A stretch of DNA of 64,000 nt from Littorina saxatilis (taxonomy: Eukaryota; Mollusca; Gastropoda; Littorinimorpha; Littorinidae), in NCBI RefSeq assembly GCF_037325665.1, contig NC_090261.1:14264312-14328311 (forward strand). The letters run 5' to 3'. Position 1 is the first letter of the stretch. Each line of letters opens with the position of its first letter. The position numbers were made by a program, and so were the translations under genes. Of the stretch, positions 21,489 through 31,899 are shown one piece after another. A model generated the notes under the pieces. It did not search any database. It had not been told where the DNA came from and saw only the letters and a program-made list of their open reading frames with translations.

Positions 21489-23468
21489 CAATTATCCCTC
21501 TGTTCCCATGTTAAACATGGAATAATTCTGGACAAATGCGAGGACGTTAGCTTTTTTTATTTTATTTTTTATCATTGTACTTATCATTAAAACTTGTTTA
21601 GATTTCGATTCGTAAACCATTTACAGTAATCCTTTGTTTTTTTTAACTTTGTTCATCTTACCACAGTCACTTCGTTGTTTAGATTTATCATTAAATTTGT
21701 TACCATTATGCAGGAAAAATGTAGAATAAAACCAGGAGAGCTTTCGGTAGAAGATATTTCCTGTGTCAAAAGTTAATGCTTATTCTGATTGATGGGTGCT
21801 CCAAACTAAGTTATTTTGACTGCCTTATTCGAATTCATTTCCAAGACAGGGCTGAGAAGTGGAGAAGCTCAGGAGAGTATCGTAAAAATTGTCTGGGTGT
21901 TTATGCAAAACTTTCGAATATGTCAGATTTTACTTTAGAGATTTTAAATACTGTTAACTGACAGAAATGCTATAACTTCTACACCAATTGACTGGATAAC
22001 TTCATATTCAGCATACTTAAACTTGATTTTATGCATATGCAGTTCACAAAGTGGCAAATTTGTAGGTTAAATTATCTAACTTTTGCATCTCTTTCGTGTC
22101 TGAGGATTGCCCTGAACCTAGCTGTAACTGCATGCTTTCTTCAGGTCATCGATAGCCTGGAGGTTGAAGGGGATGTTTTTACATACTCAGACATTTAAAA
22201 TAATCAAAAAGGTAAAAGCCTGAAGGGTTTAAATTAGGTAAAAATGGCTACCGCTCAATGTCAAAACTCGTTCTGTTTAGTCGACCCCCGAATTTGGAGA
22301 AAAAAAATTAAAATTGCACAAAAGTCAGACCATTCAATTTACATAATTGCCACTTACTGGAAAGGCAGAACATAAACTGAAGTTAATGAATACCATATAT
22401 AAAATAATTGGTTCAACAGATGCAGAAGTAATTTGCATGGTTGTGGGTGTCCTTTTTAGGGGGGTAAACCCTGTAGAAGAGACGATTTTCTTTAATTATC
22501 AATCCGTAATATATTGTTTGTTATGCATACACGATTAAGATTGACAAATACTTCAAGACTCCTCATTGATCTTAAGAAATGTTGTGGTTTTTTTTTTGTT
22601 ACTGACTGATTCACTTTCTATTCACTTTACTCTACATAAGTCACGACAAGAAAAGCAAGGGAGGTAATTTCTTCGGAAGAGGTAATTCTCTCCCCTCAGA
22701 ACGATTGTTGTAGTTTGTTTGATTTTGTTCCCTTCTAATAAGTATTCTTTAAAATAGATCTTTACATCTTGATGTGAAAGGCGCAGTACCCCCCTCCCCC
22801 CAGGATGTTAAATTCTAGGTTGTGTCCATGTAAAATCCTGATCCTAGTCAAGATCCGAGTTGGTTTTTCATGCAACTGTGCCTCTTTATGCCACTCAATT
22901 AGACATACTTTGCAATCCATAATTGCACGAAACTAAGTACAGGAAATACGTTGTTGTCGTGTTTTTAATATTACATAATGAAATAAAAAATGTCACAACT
23001 GGTTTCGTGTTGGGCTTTCTCTCTCTGTCTGAATCTCATAATTACTTCCTTCTGAGGCCTGAAATGTGTTGCAGGCATTGTTCAGCTTACATTTATTGTT
23101 ACAATTTTTGTGGATATGTTATTAGTGTGTCTGTGTTTCTATCATTCGTTATCAGTGTGGTTAAAAAAAAAGCACACGTCAAAGTAATTTGCCCTTCATC
23201 ATTATCAAAACATGCAGATACAGGTAATAAATATTTGTGATACTTTAAACAAATACAATGTTTGTTTGTTGCGTCTTTTATTTTTTTCAGAGCAAACACA
23301 CATCGTATTTGTTCAAACGTGTATATTCTGCACTTTCTAATACCCTGCATGGATCTCCAAATCAAGAATAATGAAAAGTCGTCTAATAGCCCTGCAGCAC
23401 TCACACGAACATGATAGAAGCTTGCATGCATGCATCCAGGCTCGCTGTCTTCGGCTAAAAGAGCTTAC

Positions 23469-23528
23469 CGTTGGATTTTCGCTCAGACAAATGTAGCTGT
23501 CTTGTCCACTTGCTCCTGTCGCATAGAT
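23469..23528 (-). CDS. Candidate internal exon (20 codons)
   Basis: Minus strand: acceptor GTTGCACATTGCAG, donor GTAAGCTC, exactly 60 bases, open in frame 0 (IYATGASGQDSYICLSENPT). It accepts the upstream exon at 24221-24144 in phase. Product not recognised. Confidence 0.35.
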
Positions 23529-24143
23529 CTGCAATGTGCAACATCATCTTTGATTAATAAGTCTGAGGCACAGACAAACACACACGCGCGCACATTTGCA
23601 AAAGAATGCACGTCAGTCTATTCAATCAAACAGTATAAAAACATACCACAGATGTGGTGGTGGAAACTGGACATTCGCCGTATAACAAACTCAAGAGATT
23701 CATTTGTGTGTGTGTATGTTTAATCAAAAGTTCATCTTGGGCGCATTCAGTCTGTATTGTAACAGGACCCATCCCGTAAAAACTTCAAACAGATCTATTA
23801 AATTCTGAAATCCTTGACAAGTTTTTTTTTCCAATCATCTGTATCTGACCGAAATAAAAAAATCAGCCAGTACACGCATCTACCCCCTTACACGACAATA
23901 CATATGTGGCGAAAAAAGGAATCGAGAGGGGGGGAACAAGGAATAAATTAGATCCAGAAATAATTCCACTTCATCATTCCAAAATTCAAGTGTGAAGTGA
24001 TCAGATACTGTGGTCAATAAGATACACTGTGTGCTTAGTATCACAACTGAAAATACAAGCCCTAGGGTTTTAAATCAAGGAAACAATTAAAGTTAAGGAA
24101 AGATCAACAGAAATTTCGAGAACATGTAAAATATTGTACTTAC

Positions 24144-24221
24144 AATCCGTTTCAGCATGCCCTTCGAATAATAATCTCCCAGACGGTCAGCCTCGTGCTT
24201 ACGACTTCGACAGGATGTTGC
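24144..24221 (-). CDS. Candidate internal exon (26 codons)
   Basis: Minus strand: donor GTAAGTAC is strong, while the acceptor (GTGACAG) lacks a good pyrimidine tract. 78 bases open in frame 0, including KHEADRLGDYYSKGMLKRI. Same phase as the exon at 23528. Product not recognised. Confidence 0.3.
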
Positions 24222-24669
24222 CTGTCACGCTGAGCCAGTACATTTGGAGTGAATTCAAAGGCCAGAGATGCAGTACAAGCACATTAGTTAGATCCAATTC
24301 ATTTACATTGCTACCTTGCCCAATTTATGGCTATTTCTGTTGGTAACATCACACATGTGGCAAGCAGTGCTTGTTGCCGACTCTGCTGGGACAGGCAGCA
24401 GACGATTTTATTTAGGAACCAAATTCTGATTGGTTAAAACATAAAACCGGAACTCAAAGTACCACTTGTTCTTTGGAAGTATCAAATCAAGAACAGATAA
24501 GCAGGTAAATCTGAAATGGGTTCAACACTTTTAAAAAATCGTAGTAAATCAGAAAACACAGTAAACGTTGGAAAAATCGTCCAGTATCGCCTCTACAGGT
24601 CTATACTTGGACAAAACATAAAGCAATTCAGTAAAGCTGACACTTCAAAATGTCTGTTTAGTTACTAAA

Positions 24670-24843
24670 AGCTTCTATTTGAGTTCTGCTAGATGTGCAG
24701 TTGTATGTATTGAATGCTGAATAAATCCTCGAACTCATTTTGACGAGTTGTTTTCTGTTGCTGCGAAGACGGGCGACGTAGAATAAAAGAACACAACTAT
24801 ACGACGTTTGAGAACTTGTGGCAATCTCAAGTGTCGTGTAACA
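24670..24843 (+). repeat. 3' LTR, right part
   Basis: Looks identical to the end of the 5' LTR (10966-11139) and ends GTGTAACA before the CTGTC target duplication. Confidence 0.9.
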
Positions 24844-25184
24844 CTGTCATATATAGCAATTTTTGTGTGATAAAAGCTTTGGCTGTGGACAGAAACGAGT
24901 CCGTTTTAGGCGGCAAATTTAGAGTGAATGCTGCCAAAAGTTTAAAAAAAGAGAAAAAGCCTAACGGTTTTAAGATTTCTGTTTCGTGCAAGTTATCCAG
25001 AGAGGGTGAATACAACGAATAAAACTTTTTTGAGCGCTCTAGCGCCGTTAGTTTGTCAGAACAGAAGGTGGTCCATATTAGGACTAGGAGCCGGTCCATA
25101 TTAGGAGCCCTTCCCCTACTTCTTAAACTAGTAGACGATTCGGTCAGTGAAATCGTCAGAGAGAATGTAGTTATGATGGGAAAT

Positions 25185-25301
25185 TTAGCTGGGGTAGTCC
25201 CTGAACCTTGAAAAGCGGTGGATCCCTCGGGTCACGTCGAAAACCACGCCGAGAAGATCGAAACACGCTACACGGCGTCTCAGTGTAAACACCGCCGCCA
25301 T
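25185..25301 (-). CDS. Candidate first exon of a host gene, mitochondrial-type N-terminus
   Basis: Minus-strand ATG at 25301 in CCAAGATGGCGGCGG, a strong YY1-like start context, followed by 38 codons: MAAVFTLRRRVACFDLL at the start, Arg-rich and without acidic residues for 14 positions, as in mitochondrial presequences. A possible donor AAG|GTTCAG lies near 25211. The surrounding 250 bases are CpG-rich. Downstream exons are not seen, and repeat elements abut both sides, so this may be an orphaned promoter-exon fragment. Confidence 0.35.
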   Translation of the reverse strand: MAAVFTLRRRVACFDLLGVVFDVTRGIHRFSRFRDYPS

Positions 25302-25455
25302 CTTGGATAACGCGGCGGGCGGTGGGCGAGCATATTATATACCAAAGCCGCTCGCCGAGTGCTTCGCGAGCGCTTTCCTGCACTGCCCTAAGAAACGGCT
25401 TTTTGTCATTCGCACTGCGAGCGACCCGTGGCGAACCGCTCTGGGCAACTCGTCT
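25302..25455 (-). promoter_or_regulatory. CpG-rich segment, possible promoter
   Basis: Much richer in CpG than its surroundings, directly upstream of the minus-strand ATGGCGGCG start, with TATTATATACC in the middle. Function inferred. Confidence 0.3.
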
Positions 25456-25458
25456 CTG

Positions 25459-26044
25459 GAGTCCCCTAATATGGACCACCTTCAACAAATCGAAGAAAAT
25501 AAAAACTAAAGGCAATTTTAATTAATTCATTAAGAAGCTTGCTGAAAATAACCTATAACTAGCCCTCGAGATTTCAAAACAATATAACAAATAGTCATTT
25601 GTTTGTGAAAGTTGATAATTTCACTTATTTTCACTCTGTTTTTGATAAGCTTCTTCAGTTTCCTGTTGTGCTTCAAATAATGTTCTCATCAACCCGAAAC
25701 AGATCAGTAAATCTAAAGCATATTTTAATTAGTCTGACTTGCACACTAAGTTGTATTATGTTATTTTGAAGCAGGGCTTATGGGGGGGCTTTATACAGTG
25801 ATTCGTGAAGGCCTCTTCGCTGGTCAATATTAGGCGCCCAGGCTCCTAATATGGACCATTTGTGATTTTTTCTGTATTTAATTTTTGCTGAATGTCTATC
25901 AAAGCTATTTCACTCTTATTAGGCCTAACGGTTAACCCGGCTAAGAGAGAAGGACTACTAAACATAAAATGAAACTTCTTCGCAAAAAAACAACCTAGCT
26001 ATCAGCATCAAACAAAAAGTGGTCCATATTAGGAGCCGTTCCCC
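25459..26044. mobile_element. CTCCTAATATGGACC-family element, half-length copy
   Basis: Runs from GAGTCCCCTAATATGGACC to GGAGCCGTTCCCC and then TA. It is the reverse complement of 9490-10505 without the SINE, and so shows the SINE's empty site near 25790 (CACGAATCACTGTA on the complement). Confidence 0.75.
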
Positions 26045-26046
26045 TA

Positions 26047-26501
26047 CTTACTTACTTACTTACTTACTGCCCATTATGCCGGTTGGCATGTAGGGCAGCA
26101 ACAAAGGACCTCCACTCCTGTCTGTTCTGGGCGAGTCTCTGGATGGTACCCCACGTTTGGTTCAGGGTCTTCAGTTCTCCCTCAACCGTTCGTCGCCAGG
26201 TGTTCTTGGGTCTTCCTCTCTTCCGCTTTCCCTCTGGTGTCCAGTGAAGGGCAGTCCTGGTGATACTGTCCTGCTGTCTTCGTAAGACATGTCCAATCCA
26301 TTTCCACCGCCTTCTCGTGACGATGGTCTCCATGCTCTCTTGGGCAAGTAGCTGTTGGCTGGAGATGGTGTTGGGCCAGAAGATACCCAGGATTCTCCTG
26401 AGGCTCTTGGTGTGGAAGGTTGACAGCTTGGTCAGGTCGCTTTCAGTCATCCTCCAGCATTCTGAGCCATACAAAAACGATTCACATTCAAAGCGTAACA
26501 C
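26047..26501 (-). mobile_element. RTE-like LINE, C-terminal fragment with (TAAG)n tail
   Basis: A minus-strand frame of 145 codons matches the region after RT in RTE-type elements: YGSECWRMTESD, RWKWIGHVLRR, GKRKRGRPKNTWRR. The stop is at about 26064. The 3' tail on the minus strand is (TAAG)n at 26045-26068, typical of the short tandem tails of RTE elements. Severely 5' truncated; EN and RT are missing. Confidence 0.75.
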
Positions 26502-26546
26502 GGTAAAGAGTAAAAGGTATCTTAAAACTCAGATTATTTGACAGTT

Positions 26547-26844
26547 TGTTTGTTTGCTTACGCCAGCCGACCACGAAGGGCCATATCAGGGCGGTGCTGC
26601 TTTGACATATAACGTGCGCCACACACAAGACAGAAGTCGCAGCACAGGCTTCATGTCTCACCCAGTCACATTATTCTGACACCGGACCAACCAGTCCTAG
26701 CACTAACCCCATAATGCCAGACGCCAGGCGGAGCAGCCACTAGATTGCCAATTTTAAAGTCTTAGGTATGACCCGGTCGGGGTTCGAACCCACGACCTCC
26801 CGATCACGGGGCGGACGCCTTACCACTAGGCCAACCGTGCCGGT
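26547..26844 (-). mobile_element. tRNA-derived SINE, AAACA-tailed, with target duplication
   Basis: Minus-strand head GGTTGGCCTAGTGGTAAGGC and B box GGGTTCGAACCCC, tail AAGCAAACAAACA. Flanked by TTATTTGACAGTT at 26534-26546 and 26845-26857. A tiny relative lies at 44548-44610. Confidence 0.9.
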
Positions 26845-26992
26845 TTATTTGACAGTTGGTACTGTAAAAACCTTGTTAACAATGTTAGTTTCTTTCAAAA
26901 AGTTTTAAAGAAATCTTGTCCGGAAATACGTCCCTGGATGTTTTTGGTTGGTGTGCAAGCGGAACTTTTATCTCTGTGACTATAGAAACTTA

Positions 26993-27694
26993 AGGCCCGG
27001 TCACACAGCCCAAAAGTCGCGTAAACTCATGAATCACGCACGAAATTCGATCCTTACGCGATACATGCGCGATTTGCGCATTTGGTTTCATCAGTTTGTC
27101 TGACGTGGAACCTCCGTAGTTGTCCGCCGATGTTCGCCGGATCGGCGCTTTACGCGAATCCAGGTTTTGAGCAGCTCAAAACTCGGCTTCGCTTAAGAGT
27201 TTACGCAGTATTGCGCTGTTTTACGTAATTTCTGCGTAGTTTGCGTAGTTCTTACGCGAAATATGCGTGGAATATCAGTGATCGTTCGCGAAAATGTTGC
27301 CGCTATCGCGTTCATCGACGACTGTCCACTGACGATTGGCAGACATATGACGCATGTTTCGCGCATTGTTCGCGTAAGAACTACGCAAACTACACAGAAA
27401 TTACGTAAAACAGCGCAATACTGCAGTTCATGCGCTAATCATGCGCGATTCCTACGCAGTTCATTAGTGATAGTACGCAGATTATACGTGGTTTTCCGTG
27501 GACCTTTGCGTGCCTATGCGCTGTAGTGCGTGGTTTGTTTAGTGATTTTTGCGTGATCTTTCCGTAGTTCTTGCGCAATTCATCGGTGATTTTCATCGCG
27601 TAAACTCGCGTAATTCTCGACCGAAAGCACGCACAACCAAATGTTATGCGTGATTCATGCGTTTACGCAACTTTTGGGCTGTGTGACCGGACCT
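26993..27694. mobile_element. 702-bp Harbinger-like MITE
   Basis: Ends AGGCCCGGTCACACAGCCC and the complement of AGGTCCGGTCACACAGCCC. The inverted ends extend about 46 bases. Target duplication TTA at 26990-26992 and 27695-27697, as favoured by PIF/Harbinger elements (TWA). The interior is full of short CG-rich palindromes (ACGCGA, TTACGCG). An 87-codon frame inside is chance. Confidence 0.75.
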
Positions 27695-27697
27695 TTA

Positions 27698-28675
27698 GAG
27701 AAAACTGTAGTGGTTTTCACGTTGGAAAAATAAAAGAACCTTTCATAACTCAATGATATATTTTGTCATGTTATATTTTTCCTTACACATTACGTATAAC
27801 ACCTACTCATCAGCAAAGTTTCACCGTAAAGCCCACACATGTTTTACTATTTAGCTTAATGAGCTACTTGCCCGATGCCCCTTGCAATGTGCCCGCAGTC
27901 TTGCCGATTGGGGCACCTCACTCGCCCACTTGCAGTTTGGGCAGTGATCAGTAATTACTCACGATATACTACTGGGTTTTTGGGCCATGCAGACAACCTT
28001 TGGCACTAACGCCTGGAGGGGGAAGAAACCCAGAATGCAGAATGTGACTCAAGCCTTGAAGCCTCAAAGCCCTAGGATAAAAGGTTATTATTTCGCCTGC
28101 GCCCTGTGGTACTCTACAAGGTACGGTCCTTCCTGTGCCCCCATCGTGCACATGGCCACAGAGCATCCTTCAATCTTGACACAGATATATACAATGTTTT
28201 TGGTGAATGTCAGCTGTACGTGTAGCATTATCTAACTGGAGCATTAATGAAAAAAGTAAAGAATGCATTCTAGGGGCCATTAAATATACATTACAAGCAT
28301 TCAATTTAAAGGACTGAGAATGCATGTCACAAAATGGTACTCAGCTCTGGTGAAAAACCTATAACGTTTCAAATTGGCTATTACGTGGACTTCGCCGACT
28401 GCTGGTACTTCCACAAGACGATGCATGACGTAGCATTGCACGTGCAGCTAGGTACCTGAAGCAACGAGTGGACCCTCTTATAGATTGCTCTCTTGCTGCC
28501 AGCTGGACTGTGTGTTGACTGATGTGAGCTGTTTCGTTGTAGCCACGTTACATTGTAGCTAACAGTTGATAGTGTTGCGTTGTATTACTTTTGTTTGAAT
28601 TGTTGTAAGTTGTGTGATGTGCTGTACTGTGATGTGGTGTGGTGGGGTTGTGTTGGGGTGTGTATTGTTGTGCCG
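27698..28675. other. Intergenic, no gene recognised
   Basis: No exon or repeat structure I can support. Confidence 0.4.
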
Positions 28676-28797
28676 TGCTTGTTTTGTCTGTCTTGTCTTG
28701 TCTTGTCTTATTTTGTTTTGTCTCATTTAGCCTTGTCTCGTGTCGTGTTGTGCCGTGTCGTGTTGCCTTGCCTTGCCTTGCCTTGCCTTGCCTTGGT
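28676..28797. repeat. (TTGTC)n/(CCTTG)n pentamer array, degenerate
   Basis: TGTCT/TTGTC pentamers grading into five pure CCTTG units. A short similar tract recurs at 29904-29932. Confidence 0.85.
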
Positions 28798-31018
28798 GTG
28801 AATGAATGCAAATGCGCGAGTACACTATCATACAAGAACAAACACAACTCCAAATGTAAGTTCCTTCCACTGTATTATACAGGTATGACAAACATACACA
28901 CAAATACACACAATCATGAACATAAATGTTAGGTATTCAAAAATTGGGTACTCACAGGTTTGGATGCAAAAACAAAGCGAGATTACAATCTCGTGCACAA
29001 ATTCACTAACAAAACCCTCTACCCTTCACTTATGTAGCGAAATACACAAACGGTCCGTGAACTCACAGGCACACGTACTTTACTGGTATCGAATCACGGC
29101 TCGTGTGTAGTCAGAAAAACAGTTACAGTTCATATTCCGGCAGACTCAAATCACCGTCTGCTCTAACTACTAAACACTCATTATATCTTACGTAATTAAG
29201 ATCTTATAGACATATTTTAACTCTGTTCATACACAGAATTACACAGCGTCTATGGCCGTTCACTAGGAAATGTATCTGAATACTAATTCCTTCCACTGGC
29301 GACCTCGGTCTACTCAGTTCCTTTTGTCATGTGACCTCTATGGTCCAACTATACGGACAACCATAACCTTGCAATAACTTCGCGAAATCCCGTCGAATTT
29401 CAGCTATGCTGGTCTAGAGTTATGATACTTCGGCGGCTTCTCAGATCCTTCACACTTGTCATCTGGCCACTATCTCCCTCTCAGACCGGTTATACGACGC
29501 ACTGCACAACATAAATAGCGGACATCTTGTCTTAGATATCTGTCTGCTATGTTTACAGTTTACAGTGTTAGTCGATTCAACTTATGCGATAAACACTCTA
29601 GCGATATTCGAATGCTTATTCCATTTACCTGTTAAGTGCTTTCCTGTCGCATCTATCCGGGCTTCCTTACTCCCGGCCGATTACTTGGACAACCCCTCAA
29701 GGGCCCAGGACAGTGGTAAAGTGTAACAATACCCTAGTTGCGATTTACAACATCAACTATTCCCGGTCAGTGAGCTGAATTCACAGTGCGTGCAACACAC
29801 TTGCTATGTCACGCTATATCTCTTGTTTGCGCTCTAAAAGCGTGGAGGATATCACTGTCAAACTTTGCCTGTTAGTGTTATTCGTGATTTCCTTCACACT
29901 TGGTTTGTCTTGTCTTGCCTTGTCTTGCGTTGAATGTGCACCAACCAATCCAGCTGAGAACCGTTCATTTCTGAAAGGCTAGAAACTAGTACAGAGTACC
30001 GTCATAGCCAAGAAAACCAAGTTTCGAGACACCGAAGAGTGCGCCAGTGTCACCAGCAAAGTATGCCTAATTGATCAAACCTTTCACTGGTTCTCACGTT
30101 TCGTCCTCCTTTTTGCTGGTTGTAGATGATGACGAAGAATTGTTGAGAGGGGGGTAAAGTATTTTTTCTGCAGGACGCTTTTTTTTAAATAAAGAAATGT
30201 AGACTATTGTCTTCGACATCATGAAGTCAGACTGGGGACAATCTTGACTGTTAAAGAAGCAAAGGCCTGTTCAGTCTAGAGACATAGTGCTTGCTGCCGC
30301 GCGAGCCGAGAAAATTGTCCCTCTTTATCTTTGCTACGCTGGCCGCAAAACTCCTCCGCGCGGAAGTGTTTCCAGACACATCTTACGTAGGGTGTGTTTC
30401 TTTTCCTTGAAATGCTCAGGCAAGATAATGATTGTCGGCTTTAGTTCCAGAAAACATTATTTTTACTGACATTTTTTCAAGCACAAGCTAATTACTGCGG
30501 TTGGCTCTCACGTGGAGAGCATATCTGTATTCATTTACATATAAAGACAGAAGTGTGTTTGCCTGAGAGGCACAGAACACATACTTATAAATATATATAT
30601 ACAGCATCATGACCTGTCCTTTGAGGCAAGAAACCCCTTTGGCCAGAATCCAAGATGGTTCCTTCTCTTACTCATAGCACAGTGGTAAGGGCTTCTGGGT
30701 GAACTGCCCGAGGGATCCGTAATACAAGATAGCTGTAGGGTCATCTTTGGAAGCAAAAAGAAGCTGGAAATAATGTATGACCTAATTCTTCTAAGCTGAC
30801 ATTTTGGCCATTGGTCTCAGTCCATAAAGAATGTATTTTGTCATCAGTGTGAATTTCGAGACAAACATGCACACAGCCACACCTGCGATCGCATTATGCA
30901 CGAGGGGTTTTCTCGCAGGAGGAATTTCTAAAAAAAAAAACCCACCATAAACATAGTGTCTGTCACACCAAAATGGGCACAAAACCAACTGCCAAACGTA
31001 CTTTCCTGATTTCCGTTC
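28798..31018. other. Intergenic, ~2.2 kb, no gene
   Basis: The stretch 28798-29903 is bracketed by similar pentamer tracts. Its ends, GTGTGAATGAA and TTCCTTCACAC, are weakly inverted, so it may be an insertion into one array. The evidence is too thin for an element call. From 29933 on I see nothing but a TA-rich run near 30588. Confidence 0.35.
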
Positions 31019-31023
31019 CTCCT

Positions 31024-31031
31024 TGTTCCTC

Positions 31032-31066
<35 letters not shown>

Positions 31067-31188
31067 GTTATAAAAGTAGTTTCTGTCGCCGTCGCGTCGT
31101 CGTCATCATCATCAATCACCATCATCATCATCATCATTAATCATCATCATCAATCATCATCATCATCGTCGTCGTCGTCGTCGTCGTT
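31024..31188. repeat. (TTTC)n, (ATC)n and (GTC)n microsatellites
   Basis: TTTC repeats at 31030-31065, then ATC/CGT trinucleotides at 31085-31188. Translations are poly-Asp or poly-Met artefacts. Confidence 0.9.
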
Positions 31189-31559
31189 GACAGGACAAAA
31201 ACACGGTGTTGATAATCTTTTTCTTTCTATTTTGCTGAAATTCGACTCGTGTACTGAATGGCCATTCACACACAAATATGTCTTACACATGACAACAATG
31301 ACGCACGCAGAAACCTGCGTGGGGCATAAGTATTGTTCAGTTTGAAGAAGCAACAATAACAAGGAAAAGTCAGTGCAGCATCAATCATCAGCGATGCGTC
31401 AACTCGAGCTTCATCACAACAAGACACTGGACCCCACACAACGTGCCAGACACACGTGATACAAACACCTCTACCCCTCCTAGACAGGCTCAGTGGGGGT
31501 CCGACCTTCCAACCCTCTCCCCCCAAACACTCAAACACAAACAGACATATAGATATACA

Positions 31560-31710
31560 TGCATAAACACACACACATACACTCACACACACATGCACGC
31601 AAGCACGCTCACACGCACACAGATGTGCACGCACGCACACACAGAAACACACACACACGCACGCAAGCACGCACATCACATACACACACACGCACGCACA
31701 CACACTTATA
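31560..31710. repeat. Impure (CA)n with CGCA interruptions
   Basis: About 150 bases of CACACA and GCACGCA. His-Thr open frames here are artefacts. Confidence 0.9.
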
Positions 31711-31894
31711 CAAACCCACACAGTCTATGGTCAGTATTGTCGTGGCGGTGACTGCAGGCCGCTGGGGGGCTAGACTGGACAGTGGCAGTGCACGAAGCAG
31801 TGGTCAATTTAATTGTCTGTTGTTTCCCTGGGTTGGTTGACTCACTCTTTGCTTGTCCGTCCACGCCGTCACTGTTGTTTACATAGACGGGATC
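31706..31894 (-). CDS. Candidate terminal exon (62 codons)
   Basis: Minus strand: good acceptor CTTTCTTCCCAG, then an open frame to a stop at 31706-31708. It begins DPVYVNNSDGVDGQAKSEST and ends with a Cys/His-rich stretch. Composition looks coding at the start, but the last third runs toward the CA array. No partner exon found; product unknown. Confidence 0.25.
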   Translation of the reverse strand, partial: DPVYVNNSDGVDGQAKSESTNPGKQQTIKLTTASCTATVQSSPPAACSHRHDNTDHRLCGFV

Positions 31895-31899
31895 CTGGG

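Larger units (their letters stand above)
17098..24665. mobile_element. 7.57-kb insertion in the 3' LTR with short inverted ends; candidate large transposon carrying gene pieces
   Basis: Begins GTGTAACTAAACA and ends TGTTTAGTTAC, giving an 11-base perfect inverted repeat. TAAA on both sides (17094-17097 and 24666-24669) is the likely target duplication, though A-richness leaves one or two bases uncertain. The interrupted LTR resumes exactly after it, so the segment arrived as one block. I found no transposase, RT or other mobility gene. It holds exon-like segments on both strands (19166-19244 and 21330-21436 plus; 24221-24144 and 23528-23469 minus), CA tracts (18563-18608), poly-C (18863-18897) and (CT)n (21033-21107). 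It may be a non-autonomous DNA transposon that captured host sequence. Confidence 0.55.
10602..24843 (+). mobile_element. Gmr1-like Ty3/gypsy LTR retrotransposon, looks whole apart from two nested insertions
   Basis: LTRs start TGTTAGGAAACG and end GTGTAACA, and a 5-base target duplication CTGTC flanks the unit (10597-10601 and 24844-24848). Parts in order: 5' LTR, a tRNA-primer-site-like stretch, gag, pol, a G-rich tract and the 3' LTR. The pol order is protease, integrase, RT, RNase H. This is the order described for the Gmr1-like clade of Ty3/gypsy elements, whereas most gypsy elements have integrase last. A 422-bp MITE lies between gag and pol and a 7.57-kb insertion lies in the 3' LTR. 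Without these the element is about 6.2 kb. The two LTRs look identical by eye, so it is very young. Confidence 0.9.
9490..25116. mobile_element. CTCCTAATATGGACC-family TIR element, complete, with nested insertions
   Basis: Inverted ends GGGGAAGGGCTCCTAATATG at 9490 and the matching complement ending at 25116, each bordered by TA. The element's own sequence is 9490-9729, about 10171-10601 and 24844-25116, roughly 1 kb. The motif CTAATATGGACC recurs inside in both orientations. It was entered by a SINE (9730-10170) and by the LTR retrotransposon at 10602-24843. Other partial copies are at 4028-4408, 25459-26044 and about 41833-42255. No transposase is present, so it is non-autonomous; the superfamily is uncertain (TA duplication hints at Tc1/mariner). 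Confidence 0.7.

Noticed and set aside
23000-23345. Plus-strand intron (donor near 23222, acceptor near 23289)
   Set aside because: Both sites look good, but the joined frame stops soon and neighbouring frames read equally well on the other strand.
27263-27526. 87-codon frame
   Set aside because: Lies wholly inside the palindromic Harbinger-like MITE; no protein features.
28798-29903. Insertion bracketed by pentamer tracts
   Set aside because: End similarity (GTGTGAA) is short and no firm target duplication could be read.
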